Shown here piece by piece: positions 1 to 11,880 of a stretch of 64,000 nucleotides of DNA. The notes under the pieces are model-generated. The model did not search any database. It worked only from the letters and a program-made list of their open reading frames with translations, and was not told where the DNA came from. The DNA is from Otatea glauca (taxonomy: Eukaryota > Streptophyta > Magnoliopsida > Poales > Poaceae), in assembly GCA_036346275.1 (NCBI GenBank), contig CM070719.1, forward strand, positions 34,501,591-34,565,590, read 5' to 3'. A program made the translations under genes and the position numbers. How positions within the stretch are numbered: position 1 is the first letter of the stretch; every line of letters starts with the position of its first letter.

Positions 1-2211
1 GCCAATCCTGGCCCACCTTGGCATACTGCCCCTTGCCACTTGCCCCAATCTAAATCATTACCACCCCAGCTTGATTACCAAGCACCACGTGCCATCGACA
101 ATTTAACCTCGTTGCGTGACATCCTCTCGCCACCGCAACTCAATCTCATCGTGTGACCACACATGACACACAAGTTCATAACATCGTTCCATATTCCATT
201 AGTCAAGATTATTTATCAAAGACTAAAGTACATGTGATGGCGTGGCATGACTAAGCAACTAATACGGTCTAACCATCCCATGTTGATTATTATTACTAAC
301 CAACTATAATGAACCAATCTACGGTGACAATATATCATGGTATACAAATGGCAAGGTAGGGTATAGAGCAATTGGGTATAATAGCTAAGTCCCAAATTTA
401 ATTGAAGACATTCGTACATGTCAAATAATATGCAATAAAGTAAAACAATATAGCAGTTTTTGTAATCGTAGGCTCAACATGATCAAAGTACAACTTGCGT
501 TGGAGTAGGTGTTGGTCTTGATCTGAGCTTGGGTCTTGGAGCGACGAATCTTCCTCCGGATCACCGAGCAGTTCAACGTCTACGCGAAACGATGCCAAAA
601 TAGCAAATAAACACCAAACCAGAGAGAAAACAAACTCCAAAAATAAAATAAAATTCACCAATAAATAGATCTTGATTTTACAAATTTTTAGAAATTTGAA
701 TCACTCAAATCCGAGTTAAAATGCAAAAGATATAGACTTTTGAAGTTTGAATAAATACTGAAAATAAAGAAATTAGAAAAAGCGATTTTCCCGAATTATT
801 TTTCTACTGGAAATTACCGATTAATGCGCAAGCGACACGTGGACCAGTCAGAGACGGACAAGTGGCCTCGGCGCATGGACTTGGTCCACGAAAACACGTT
901 GGTCCACCGTGGACTCGAGATACTGTGCTGTGGACCGGGTGATATCAGCATGACGTCATCGCGATACGTGGGCCAATCAAATTGCACCACGTCGCTCGGT
1001 CTATGGACCAAGTCCACGGCACACGCCTGTCCACGGTGCACCCGGCGCACGATGCTTCGGTACCCGCACCGACACGCGTCGCACATCTGCGAGACGATCC
1101 AACGGCTGACATACTACGCACACGCGTCTCAATCCCGAACGTCTATTTGAATCTAACGGTTAGAAATATACCCGAGTAGAACACTGCTGAAGAAGCGACG
1201 TGGCTTGATCCGGACGGTTCGGCGAAGATCCAATGGCTGCGCTGGCTCAGACACGGCGGCGGGCTTGCACCGAGCGGAGGAAGACGACCACCGAACGGCG
1301 CTTCGACGCGATTCGGCGAGAAGAAGGGCGGACTCGGCGCGCACGACGCGAGGAACTTCGGATCTGGAACCGATTCGCGAACGGCGGCTTGACGACGGCG
1401 AACTCAAGAAAACCGCAGCGGCGAAGAGCAAACTCGGAGAGCTCTGCGAGGCTACGGCGGCGACTCACGGCGAAGGCAAGCACCGCGGATGCGCTCTGGG
1501 ATGGCGATCCTCGGAGTGCGGTCCGCGCTTTAAATAGCCTCGCGAACGCCGGAAAAGGCAACCCTAAAATCACGCGGCGGCGACGGCAAGCGGCGGCGGA
1601 TTCGGAAACCGAATCGGAGACGATGACCGCGGTCCGTCCGATCTGCGATGAACGGCTACGATTCCCCCAACGCGATACGATCCGATCCGCTCTTTCCAAA
1701 ATCAACGGATGCGATCAAATCTTTCCAAACGACGCAAGGAATCCTCACGTGCGATCTTGATCCAACGGCCAAGTCGCTAGGGTTTCGCGAAGGAGACGGC
1801 CGTCGATCCGGATCCAATGGTCCATACGCGAGGCGGGGAACGGGCTAACGGGCGCGACCGCGATGGGCACAAGATGCACAATCTTTGGCTTGGCCCAATC
1901 TCGTTCACTCGATTTCAACGCTTTTCGATTTAAAATAATTCCCGAAATTAGATTTATTCATTTAAGGCAATTAAAATATCAGGAAAAATCCAAGAAAATT
2001 ATCATAAATACTTTGAAACATTCTGGACTCAAATAAAATATTTTTGACAAAACTTCATATTATTCTTATCTATATATAATTAGTTTTCACCAAAGGTTCA
2101 ATATACTTAATTAAAATAAATTCAAATAATTTCTGGAAAAATCCAATAATTTCAGAAAATCACAAAAATGCATGTGAGCGAAATTATAAGTCAAATTTTT
2201 GGGATGTTACA
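1..2211 (-). repeat. 3' LTR of E1 (partial)
   Basis: Base 1 aligns with 7610 in the other LTR, and both copies run 2,211 bp to a TGTTACA end, with scattered substitutions and offsetting small indels, densest around 980-1450. The LTR ends at 2211 and is followed at once by a polypurine tract, which fixes the minus orientation. The TATA-like box is at 1528-1536, and the conserved 81-nt mini-exon-like block at 499-579. Long GC-rich ORFs around 1150-1850 on both strands are composition artefacts. Confidence 0.92.
1528..1536 (-). promoter_or_regulatory. TATA-like box in E1 3' LTR
   Basis: Reads TATTTAAAG on the minus strand, followed by a GC-rich leader. The same box is at the equivalent place in the other LTR (9137-9145) and in related LTRs at 18768 and 50489, so it is the likely LTR promoter core. 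The start site is not mapped. Confidence 0.5.
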
Positions 2212-2225
2212 AACCTCCCCCCCTT
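2212..2225 (-). other. Polypurine tract of E1
   Basis: On the minus strand this is an unbroken purine run of A, A, a string of G, then AGG ending in TT, directly before the 3' LTR start TGTAACATCC. It is the expected plus-strand primer site and confirms element direction. Confidence 0.85.
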
Positions 2226-2247
2226 AACAGAATCTCGACCCTGAGAT

Positions 2248-4232
2248 TCAAGGCTGACTAGGGAATAGGTTTGGAAATTCTGACTTCAGATCCTCTTCAC
2301 GCTCCCAGGTTGCCTCATTCTCGGAATGGTTGCTCCACTGAACTTTGCAAAAACGAACTGACTTGTTCCTGGTTCTGCGGTCCATGACATCCAAAATTTT
2401 CATTGGATGTTCTTTGTAGGTCAAATCCTTCTGCAACTCAATCTCTTCCATAGGTGTCTGCGCTCACTGCACCAAGACACTTCTTGAGTTGTGACACATG
2501 GAACACATCATGCACGCCTGCCAGCAACTGCGGCAATTCCAACTGATAAGCAACCTCCCCTCGACGGCTCAAAATTTTGAACGGTCCAACATATCTTGGG
2601 GCAAGCTTTCCTTTAGCGTGGAACCTTTTAACTCCTTTTAGAGGGGTAACCCTAAGATACACGAAATCTTCGGGTTCAAACTCAATTCACGGCCGATTAT
2701 CCGCATAACTTTTTGTCTTGATCGCGCGATTTTCAACTTTGTCTCTTATCATGGCAACTTGCTCTTCAGCTTCCTTAAGAATATTAGGGCCAAATATCAT
2801 ACGCTCCCCTGTCTCATTCCAATTCAGTGGGGTACGACAGGCACGACCATATAAAGCCTCAAATGGCGACATCTGCAAACTAGCCTGGTAACTGTTGTTA
2901 TAGCTGAACTCTGCATATGGTAAGCATTTGTCCCATGAAGTGGTGTAGGCTAAAGCGCAAGCTCTTAACATATCTTCTAAAATCGATTTACTCTTTACAT
3001 CGACCATCGGTTCATGGATGGTATCTTTGTGCTAAAGTTCAAACGCGTTCCCATGGCTTCATGCAATTTGTCCCAAAATCTCGAGGTGAACTGAGTACCT
3101 CTGTCTGACACTATTTTCTTAGGCACACCATGCAAACACACGATTCGGGCTATGTATAATTCTGCTAACCGGTCTCCTGAGTAAGTTGTCTTAACCGGGA
3201 TGAAGTGAGCAACTTTGGTCAATCGATCCACAATGACCCATATAGAATCATACCCATTTTGAGTTCTTGGCAATCCGGTGATGAATTACATACCGATTTC
3301 TTCCACTTCCATTCAGGATTTTTAGCGGTTGTAGCAAACCTGCTGGTCTCGATGTATTGCCTTAACTCTCGCGCATACATCGCACAAGGCAACGTGCTCG
3401 CGACTTCACGCTTCATATTCGCCACCAAAACCTCTCCTTTAAGTCCCGGTACATCTTAGCGCTTCTGGATGAATTGAATACTTGGAATCATGAGCCTCTT
3501 TCAAAATCAAGCGCTTAAGTTCGTCCATTTGCTTTTCAAATGCGACCACGAACCACATGGTACCTTGGTCATCCACGGTAAAGTCCTTTGCTAATCCTTC
3601 ATCCTTTTTCCGACAAACAAAGCTGGCGCTCCTCATGGCGGCGAACTTGGTCTTATAAAACCTTTCTCTAATAACTCGCCGATCTGCTTCTTCATCTCCA
3701 CCAACTCATCGGTAGGCATCCGATAAGGTCTTTTGCTATTAGTGCGGTTCTCGGTGCTAACTCAATGACGAACTCGATGTCACGGTGCAGCGGCATTCGG
3801 CAGATCTTAAAAATACGTCCGGATATTCCTCGACTCATCGCACGTCCTCTATGACGACGGTTCTCATGCTATTAACCATTAATTGACCACCACGAATCTG
3901 TTTGCTTGAAATTTCACTTTCTCTCCTCTAGGGCTCTCAATGGATACAACCCTTCGACCACAATCCAAAACTGTCTTATGCTTGGTTAACCAGTCCATTC
4001 CCAAAATGACATCTAAAGCTTGGGCATCTAGAATAATCAAGTTCGCTAGGAACTCTATCCCATTAATTATTAGCTTCACCCCCAAACACCCAAGGTTAGA
4101 TCTTAACTCAGATCCTGGGGCTTGGACTAGCATCACACACTTAAGATTTTTCATGCTCAAACCATTTTCAGATGCAAAAGCTCGAGAGACAAAGGAATGC
4201 GAAGCTCCTGAATCAAATAATCTTTGTTGCAT
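2248..4232 (-). pseudogene. pol: E1 pol: protease, integrase, chromodomain; RT/RNase H deleted
   Basis: In order on the minus strand: an aspartic protease at 4232-3879 with LFDSGASHSF and the LGMDWLTKHK motif; the very start of reverse transcriptase (about 3720-3605); then, without a gap, the pre-integrase linker and integrase. The junction at about 3599-3606 skips the part that corresponds to 27671-28955 in E2, so the RT catalytic core and all of RNase H are missing. The integrase core is at 3273-2995 with SDRGTQFTS, but the catalytic glutamate region is shifted and mutated near 3010. The GPF/IHF-like region follows at 2662-2438, and the chromodomain at 2451-2248 with VQWSNHSENEATWE. Frames change several times. 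No enzyme activity is possible from this copy. Confidence 0.88.
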
Positions 4233-5416
4233 CGAGTTTACAAAAACTTACCCAAAGACGACGTCGATGCTTCTGGACTCCATTGGCGGTGATGTGGTTG
4301 ACTCGCCTCGAATAGTAGCTTGAGGCGTCGCTCCGCTGTCCGGCTCCTCGATTCGCTCTCGTCGCCGGTACCTTAGCGGTGTCGTTCCTAGGTTGAAACG
4401 CGACCGGCGTGATACCTCCTTTCGGGGACATCTATTAGCATAATGCCCCACTCATTGCAATCAGTAGCACCTTCTAGCGGTATTCTCGCGCATTCCTTCT
4501 TGAGCATTGTTACCTTGGGCGGTGTTTGATAACTCGTCTCCGGTGGCGCGGTGCAGTGTTCTTGGCTTGTTAACGACTTGCGGTTGGAACTTAGCAAGCT
4601 GCTATGGGTCATCCTCATTCGCGGTGGTTAGGCGCCCACTGGTTAGTCATCAAGCGCTTGCGATTTTCCCCAAGCTCCTTGCGCTTATCCTCCAGAATCA
4701 AAGCCTTGTTTACCAATTCTTGAAAATCTGGAAAAGTGTGGGTAATCAGCCCCACTTGCAGTCCTGAGTTTAATCCCTTCATGAATCGGGACTGCCTAGC
4801 CTTGTCCGTCGCTACATCTTCAGGAGCATAGCGAGCTAACTGCGTGAATTTGTTCAAGTAATCAGCCACCGGTTGGCCTCCTTGCTTAAGCGCCCTGAAT
4901 TCTTCCTTTTTCAGGTCCATCATTCCTTCTGGTACGTGGTACTGGCGGAAGGCCGTTGCGAATTCTTCCCACGTGATTTCCATGGGTGCCTCATGAGTAG
5001 CACAGTAGTTCTCCCACCATTCTGCAGCTGTTCCCTCAAGCTGATGGGATGCATAAAGAACCTTCTCATGCCCTTCACATTGCGTGATGTACAACTTCCT
5101 CTCAATGGTTCTCAGCCAATCATCCGCTTCCAAGGGGTTGACGTTGCGAGAATGTTGGCGGTCGGGTCCTCATAAAGTCGACAATTTGGAATAAGGACGA
5201 GGTCCGCGTTATTAATCTGGCGTGGGGTTGTTGATCGAGCCATATTGGTCATCTCCGCATCATTATGCGCATCAATCGAGTCTCGCGCAAGAGAAAAGCT
5301 CCCAAGTTCTGCATATCCACTGGCGGTGCTTGATGCGGTGGTGCTCCTTCGTTGGGATTGTTGCCTGGGCGCAGACCACTTCCTGAAGCTCCGTTGTTGC
5401 TGCGGGTGTTCACCAT
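4233..5416 (-). pseudogene. gag: E1 gag (frameshifted)
   Basis: Starts at 5416 with MVNTRSNNGASGSG, the typical start of this clade and the same point as the E2 gag start. The capsid-like gag domain is at 5133-4615, with EADDWLRTIE, HQLEGTAAEWWENY, YHVPEGMMDLKKEEFR and ARYAPEDVATDKARQSRF. The zinc knuckle at about 4465-4425 is split between two frames: CNEWG in one, GHYANRCP in the other. A stop after the N-terminal part (5249) and this frameshift break the gene. It normally forms the virus-like particle and binds element RNA. Confidence 0.88.
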
Positions 5417-5698
5417 CTGCTTGATTGCTTCTTGGGTTAGGAAAGATAGATGTAGCATAGATAAGATGCAAGAATTTCTAAGGCAGGGAAACAGTTAAAC
5501 CCAACTTAAATAATCTTTATTGATACTTGGTATGGTTGCTTACAATGCCTAAGGGCTTTGCAACACATACTGCACACTCAGCAAACAATTAAGAACCAAA
5601 CTAAACATGCAACCTTAACGTCTACTAAAAGGTAAAGGCTAACTTAAAGACGCGACTCAACACTCGAGTCTCAACACAACTCTAAGATCGACTCTCAC

Positions 5699-6437
5699 TC
5701 ATCCACCACCACAGTGAGACCGATCTGTGCATACACCGGGTGGGTGGCATGGGTGCGAACCTATCTGGTGACCTTCTGCTGGCTCCTCGGGCTCCCACTC
5801 ACGTTCTTCCGGTCTTCTTCTTCCTCTTCTTCTTCTTGACGACCTCATCCGCTCTTGGGCGACACAGTCCGCTATCTCCTCGGCAACCTGCAAGGCCTCC
5901 TCCAACTCATCGATGACTCGCCGCGGCTTCATGGGTCTTTGAAGCTCGCCCGCCACTCTCGGCGCCTCACGCTGTCCCGGCCTGCGCAGTGTCCTCGGTG
6001 ATCCTCTGGGCGGTGGCAAACTCAAGCAAGGTGTATCTGCGATAACACACTCCTCCACGATCCGTCGACGCCGCACGCTCGTCTTGTTGGGTGAAGTCGA
6101 AACACGGTGTCGCGGCTTCGTAAGCGTAGTCGTGGCGGATCCGTCGAGAGCAAGTCCGCGACCTCACGAACTCCCGCCTCGTAAGTGAACCTCCGGCGGT
6201 GATGTGGATCGATCAGTGGTCTCGTCGCACTCGGCGAAGATGATCGACCTGCGTAAGAACCCCGATGCACACCGTTGACGCCCAGCTTGCTTCCTCGGTA
6301 AGCGGACGATCAAAGCCTCCAATCACTTGAAGAACTCTCCACGGCTCCATGGCGAGCCACCCCGCCTTGACTCGAAGGATCGAAGATCGACATCTATTCA
6401 AAACAAAATTTTGAATAAGATCTCCACTCAAACGCAA
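5699..6437 (-). pseudogene. E1 extra ORF (orf0) between PBS and gag, decayed
   Basis: The region matches the E2 ORF at 31079-31759 in several blocks in the same order but in different frames: WRVLQVIGGFDRP (from about 6350), a block around 6190 resembling RPIHITVRR and FEAGIQES, DTVFRLHPTRR, a glutamate-rich helix-like stretch (LEEALQVAEEIADCVAQE) and a PEE-rich tail. It ends at about 5699, some 280 bp before the gag start. The function is unknown. An extra ORF ahead of gag has been described from rice RIRE3/RIRE8-type elements (from memory), so this is probably a lineage feature. Confidence 0.7.
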
Positions 6438-6588
6438 CTAAAAAGAAGGTAATTTAGCAAGGATGAGAGTAGAGGATGAGATAAGCCAAGAGTTTCTTAT
6501 TAGTAAATTTTACCTTTTTCTTTAGAAAATAATTTTGGACACTCCTAAGAGATACCAACTACCTAGGGCAAAGACCTATAGTCGGATG

Positions 6589-6599
6589 GCTCGATACCA
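6589..6599 (-). other. Primer binding site of E1
   Basis: Minus-strand TGGTATCGAGC lies four bases (GAGG) inside the 5' LTR. It equals the initiator tRNA-Met primer site TGGTATCAGAGC with one base lost. E2 and E3 have the same GAGG spacing. Confidence 0.8.
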
Positions 6600-6603
6600 C
6601 CTC

Positions 6604-9600
6604 TGTCGGGACCCGAATTTGCAAATCCGGACCCTCTGTGTATAACGCACTAGTTCAGATCACGCTAGTGCACACAGCTCAACATAGATGTTATCACAAT
6701 CACACACAATGAATATAGCATAAACTTCAATAATTAATGATAATCGTTGTCTTACATGAATAATGCCTCACAGGGCTTAAATAAGAAACAAAGAAATAAG
6801 TAGCAAAAAAAAATAAATAAGCGTAGCGACTTCCCGCTTACCACGAAACCGACGAGGCTCGGACCTAAGCATTCGCATCCAAATAATCCTCTTCCATGAA
6901 TGGCGAGATTCTTCCTCTTACGAAGTTGTGTTGTTGGGGTGAGTACATAAAGCACCCAACAAGTTGTGCACAGAATGCAAGTCTAATATTCTATATGCTT
7001 TGGCTTAATCCAAAGGAATGGCTAATATGGCTATTTTGCGAGAAAGCACATTTAACAAGAATACAATAAATAGATTGAAAAGCAATAAGACAATAACAAG
7101 AATTAATAGATTCAAATTTATGAAGTAAACCAAGTTTCCAACCCTAAATCAATTTTCCACTTCCCATGGCACCTGCCATCCAAACAAGTTTTTGTTTAAC
7201 AAAAGTCTAACCCTTAATCAGTAATTCCCGAGCATTGCCCAATACCGTGAGCACGGCTATTCAATAGATTGTACACTCTGCAGAGGTTATGCACTTTACC
7301 CACACGATACAACCAAACACCACCAAGGCGAGTGATCGTAATAAAGCCTTTACAATGCTACACCTAGACCCGATCGCTCGCTAAGGTTTGAACATCAAGG
7401 GTTAAACCACCACAACAGGCCCCCTCTTGCGCCATGTGAGTTAAACCGTAACCCGGGACTCACTATTCACCAGACGATCAAATCTAGGTTTCACAAATTA
7501 TTCAGCTAGGCTGTCCCATTCCAGACATGTGGTTGCAAGAGAGACTCAGGTCAAAGGCTTGCAAGGTTAAGTCCTTAAAGTGATTAAGGCAAGACTTCCA
7601 CATACCCCTGCCAATCCTGGCCCACCTTGGCATACTGCCCCTTGCCACTTGCCCCAATCTAAATCATTACCACCCCAGTTGATTACCAAGCACCACGTGC
7701 CATCAGCAATTTAACCTCGTTGCGTGACATCCTCTCGCCACCGCAACTCAATCTCATCGTGTGACCACACATGACACACAAGTTCATAACATCGTTCCAT
7801 ATTCCATTAGTCAAGATTATTTATCAAAGACTAAAGTACATGTGATGGCGTGGCATGACTAAGCAACTAATACGGTCTAACCATCCCATGTTGATTATTA
7901 TTACTAACCAACTATAATGAACCAATCTAGGGTGACAATATATCATGGTATACAAATGGCAAGGTAGGGTATAGAGCAATTGGGTATAATAGCTAAGTCC
8001 CAAATTTAATTGAAGACATTTGTACATGTCAAATAATATGCAATAAAGTAAAACAATATAGCAGTTTTTGTAATCGTAGGCTCAACATGATCAAAGCACA
8101 ACTTGCCTTGGAGTAGGTGTTGGTCTTGATCTGAGCTTGGGTCTTGGAGCGACGAATCTTCCTCCGGATCACCGAGCAGTTCAACGTCTACGCGAAACGA
8201 TGCCAAAATAGCAAATAGACACCAAACCAGAGAGCAAACAAACTCCAAAAATAAAATAAAATTCACCAATAAATAGATCTTGATTTCACAAATTTTTAGA
8301 AATTTAATCACTCAAATCCGAGTTAAAATGCAAAAGATATAGCATTTTGAAGTTTGAATAAATACTGAAAATACAGAAATTAGAAAAACCGATTTTCCCG
8401 AATTATTTTTCTACTGGAAATTACCGACTAATGCGCAAGCGACACGTGGACCAGTCAGAGACGGACACGTGGCCTCAGCGCATGGACTTGGTCCACGAAA
8501 ACAAGTTGGTCCACCGTGGACTCGAGATACTGTGCTGTGGACCGGTGATATCAGCATGACGTCATCGCGATACTTGGGCCAATCAAATTGCGCCACGTCG
8601 CTCGGTCTATGGACCAAGTCCACGCACACGCCGTCCACGGTGCACCGGCGACGATGCTTCGGCACCGCGACGACACGCGCCGCACATCTGCGAGACGATC
8701 CAACGGTGACATACTACGCACACGCGCGTCTCAATCCCGAACGCCTATTTGAATCTAACGGTTAGAAATATACCCGGTAGAACATCGCCAAGAAGCGACG
8801 TGGCTTGATTCGACGGTTCGCGAAGATCCAACGGCCGCGCGGCTCAGAGACACGGCGGCGGGCTTGCACCGGACCGGAGGAAGACGACCACCCGAACGGC
8901 GTTTCGACGCGATTCCGGCGAGAAGAAGGGCAGACTCGACGTGGCACGACGCGAGGAACTCGGATCTAGAACCGATTCGGCGAACGGCGGCTTGACGACG
9001 GCGGAACTCGAAGAAAACCGCAGCGGCGAAGAGCAAACTCCGGAGAGCTCCTGCGAGGCTACAGCGGCGACTCAACGGCGAAGGCTAGCACTGGCGGATG
9101 CGCTCTGGGATGGCGATCCTCGGAGTGCGGTCCGCGCTTTAAATAGCCTCGGCGAATGCCCAGAAAAGGCAACCCTAAAATCACGCGGCGGCGACGGCAA
9201 GCGGCGGCGGATTCGGAAACCGAATCGGAGACGATGACTGCGGTCCGTCCGATCTGCGATGAACGGCTACGATTCCCCCAAACGCGATACGATCCGATCC
9301 GCTCTTTCCAAAATCAACGGATGCGATCAAATCTTTCCAAACGACGCAAGGAATCCTCACGCGCGATCTTGATCCAACGGCCAAGTCGCTAGGGTTTCGC
9401 GAAGGAGACGGCCGTCGATCCGGATCCAATGGTCCATACGCGAGGCGGGGAACGGGCTAACGGCCGCACCGCGATGGGCACGCATGCACAAGTCGGGCTT
9501 GGCCCATCTTTCGTTCACTCGATTTCAACGCTTTTGATTTAAAATAATTCCCGAAATTAGATTAATTCATTTAAGGCAATTAAAATATCAGGAAAAATCC

Positions 9601-9820
9601 AAGAAAATTCTCATAAATACTTTGAAACATTCTGGACTCAAATAAAATATTTTTGACAAAACTTCATATTATTCTTATCTATATATAATTAGTTTTCACC
9701 AAAGGTTCAATATACTTAATTAAAATAAATTCAAATAATTTCTGGAAAAATCCAATAATTTCAGAAAATCACAAAAATGCACGTGAGCGAAATTATAAGT
9801 CAAATTTTTGGAATGTTACA
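6604..9820 (-). repeat. 5' LTR of E1 (complete, 3,217 bp)
   Basis: Runs from TGTCGGGACCC on the plus strand (6604) to GAATGTTACA (9820), so TGTAACATTC to GGGTCCCGACA in element direction. 7610-9820 matches 1-2211 throughout, with the highest divergence in the GC-rich promoter part. The TATA-like box is at 9137-9145 and the conserved 81-nt block at 8107-8187. The short ORF at 8006-8311 overlaps that block. Confidence 0.93.
9137..9145 (-). promoter_or_regulatory. TATA-like box in E1 5' LTR
   Basis: Minus-strand TATTTAAAG, at the same relative place as 1528-1536. As part of the 5' LTR it would be the promoter for the E1 genomic RNA. Confidence 0.5.
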
Positions 9821-11826
9821 TGAGTGCATCCACTATCCAACACTCAATGTCGTCCACCGGTCTTGTAATTCACCTACAAAGAAAATCAAGCCTTTTTAGG
9901 TGCCCAAATTTGTTTGTGTCCTTGGAGGTTAGTAACCAAGGCTTTGGGCACCCAAATGGAATTCTTTGTACGGCCAAGTATAGGAGTGCCAACAAACTTA
10001 GCAATAATTTTACCAAAACTATTTTTCTTAAGTATATAACATGAATCATAAACATTATTCTTGGGTGTCTTGCCTAAAGGACAATCATTTGCTAAGTGTC
10101 CTACATCATGACATTTATAACAAAGCTTCCCATTTGATTTAATAAACCTCGGAGCTTTGTTACTAATTTTGTTGTCCTTCCTCGGAATGTATCCAAGACC
10201 TTCTTTGTTGTAAGAACATCTTTGACTATTTAAAATTTTGTTTAGAGTGTCCTTACCCTTAAAACATCTATCTAAACTTTTGCTAAGCTTGTCTACTTGC
10301 TCTTTAAGCCCATTATTTTCTATCATTAAATTTGCATGGCAAGAATTTAAGCTAGCACATGAAGTTGAAGGCATATCAAGCAAATCATCACATGAAGTAG
10401 ATATGCTAGTTTTCGATATACAACATGAATCAATTTCTAAGCAAGATACATCATCAATAATCTTGCAACTAATGCCTATGTCATTTTGGGACTTTGAATT
10501 ATCCTTAGCAAGAAGAGTCTCATGAGTTTCCTTTAGTTCCTCATAAGAATCTTTGAGGGAAAGATATTCTTTTCTCAAAGCTTTATGTTTAGACTTTTCT
10601 TTACCGAGATACTCATTCAAGTCCTCAAGCATATCCATTAGTTCATCATAGAAGGGTTCATCATCATCATTTGATTTTACCTTAAAATCTCCTTTTTCCA
10701 TGAGACACAAAGGAGTGACGAAAGGTGATGAAGCCTCCTTGATAGCAATGCTGACAAGACCCTTCTTTGGAGGTGTATCATCCTCAGAAGAGTCGGAGTC
10801 CTAATATTCTTCTTCGGAATTCCACTCTTCAATGTGAGCCTCGCCTTTCCCGTCTTTATTCTACTTCTTGAAGAGCTTCTTCTTTCCATTAAAGAACTTC
10901 TTTTTCAAGGGCGACTTGTTCTTGTCGTCCTTTTTCTTGGGATATTTGGAGGAAATATGTCCCTTCTCATCATACTCATAGAATCGGATATTTGCATATC
11001 GGTTGGTGCTTAAGTATTGTCCCTTCTTGAATTTTTGAGGAGCACCTGTGCTTGAGCGCCTCTTCATGAATCTCCTCATTCTTCTTACAAGGAGGGCCAT
11101 TTCCTCCTCGGTATCTTCATCATCATTAGAGTCACCAATCGCCTCATCACTTGACTCCACTTTCGCCTTGAAGGCAATATTCTTTTTCTTCGAAGAGCTT
11201 TGCTCTAAGAGCTCTTCCTTATCCTTCTTGTAGAGCTCATTTGTTATGAGGTTTCCAAGAAGTCCCGTTGGCGTCATTCTTGGCAACTCCAGTGAGTTGA
11301 GAAACAATGTCACCAAGGTGTCATATTTGTCTGGAAGGGCCCTAAACATCTTACGAACAATATCAAAATTGGTTAGTGATGCCCCAAGGCCCTTGAGCTC
11401 ATTTACTATGTTGTTTAACCGTGAATATATCTCATTGATGTTTTCATGGGGCAACATAATAAAACTCTCATATTTGATCCAAAGCATATGCAATTTTGCT
11501 TCTTTGACCGAGGATGTCCCCTCATGAATTTCTGAGATGGTTGTCCAAATCTCATGAGTGATTTTTAGATTGCTCACTCGATTGAACTCATCCGCGTTCA
11601 AAGCACCAAAGAGAGCATTCATAGCTTGAGCATTTAGATGAGTGTTTCACTCTTCTTGTTCCATTGTGAGTGTGGGATTAACTCCTGGAGCGAAACCCTC
11701 AACCACAATTCTCGATATGCTCAGGCTCATGGCCCTAAGATAAATGGTCATACGAATTTTCCAATGAGCATAATTTGTGCCATCGAAAAATAGCGCCTTG
11801 CCTATTGACACCCCATTTCTAGCCAT
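9821..11826 (-). pseudogene. gag: Sirevirus gag and protease start
   Basis: One frame from MARNGVSIGKALFFDGTNY (11826) to the protease signature at 9842-9821, with about six in-frame stops (near 11647, 10861, 10801, 9886 and two more before 9842). Domains: an N-terminal DUF4219-like start (FFDGTNYAHWKIRM), UBN2-type gag (11622 to about 11220), a first zinc knuckle degraded to FYEYDEKGHISSKYPKK with both outer cysteines now tyrosine, a glutamate/lysine-rich coiled-coil (about 10650-10290), and an intact second knuckle CYKCHDVGHLANDC (about 10130-10090). The protease motif VLDSGCT is present, preceded by a TGA that probably replaced TGG. The coding sequence stops there because E1 inserted. Confidence 0.88.
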
Positions 11827-11866
11827 CCTTACTCTCTCGGCGGTAAAGCCCCAAAAGAGAGTCCAA

Positions 11867-11878
11867 GCTCTCATACCA
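11867..11878 (-). other. Primer binding site of the Sirevirus
   Basis: Minus-strand TGGTATGAGAGC lies two bases inside the 5' LTR end. It is one base off the initiator tRNA-Met primer site. Confidence 0.75.
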
Positions 11879-11880
11879 AT

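Larger units (their letters stand above)
1..9820 (-). mobile_element. E1: Tekay/RIRE3-like Ty3-Gypsy chromovirus, cut by the window edge
   Basis: A minus-strand LTR retrotransposon. Reading leftwards it has a 5' LTR (6604-9820), a PBS for initiator tRNA-Met, an extra ORF, gag, pol ending in a chromodomain, a polypurine tract and a 3' LTR (1-2211, first about 1,006 bases lie outside the window). The internal region is only 4,392 bp because most of reverse transcriptase and RNase H is deleted. LTRs over 3 kb with a C-terminal chromodomain fit the Tekay (Del) clade. The element interrupts the protease of the Sirevirus at 9821-13589. The right-flank bases 9821-9825 (TGAGT) are the candidate target duplication, but the left partner is off the window. 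Dead: frameshifts, stops and the deletion. Confidence 0.9.

Noticed and set aside
824..1760. Overlapping long ORFs on both strands in the E1 LTR (also around 8411-9429)
   Set aside because: GC-rich LTR promoter DNA has few stops in any frame; the ORFs do not hold frame between the two LTR copies.
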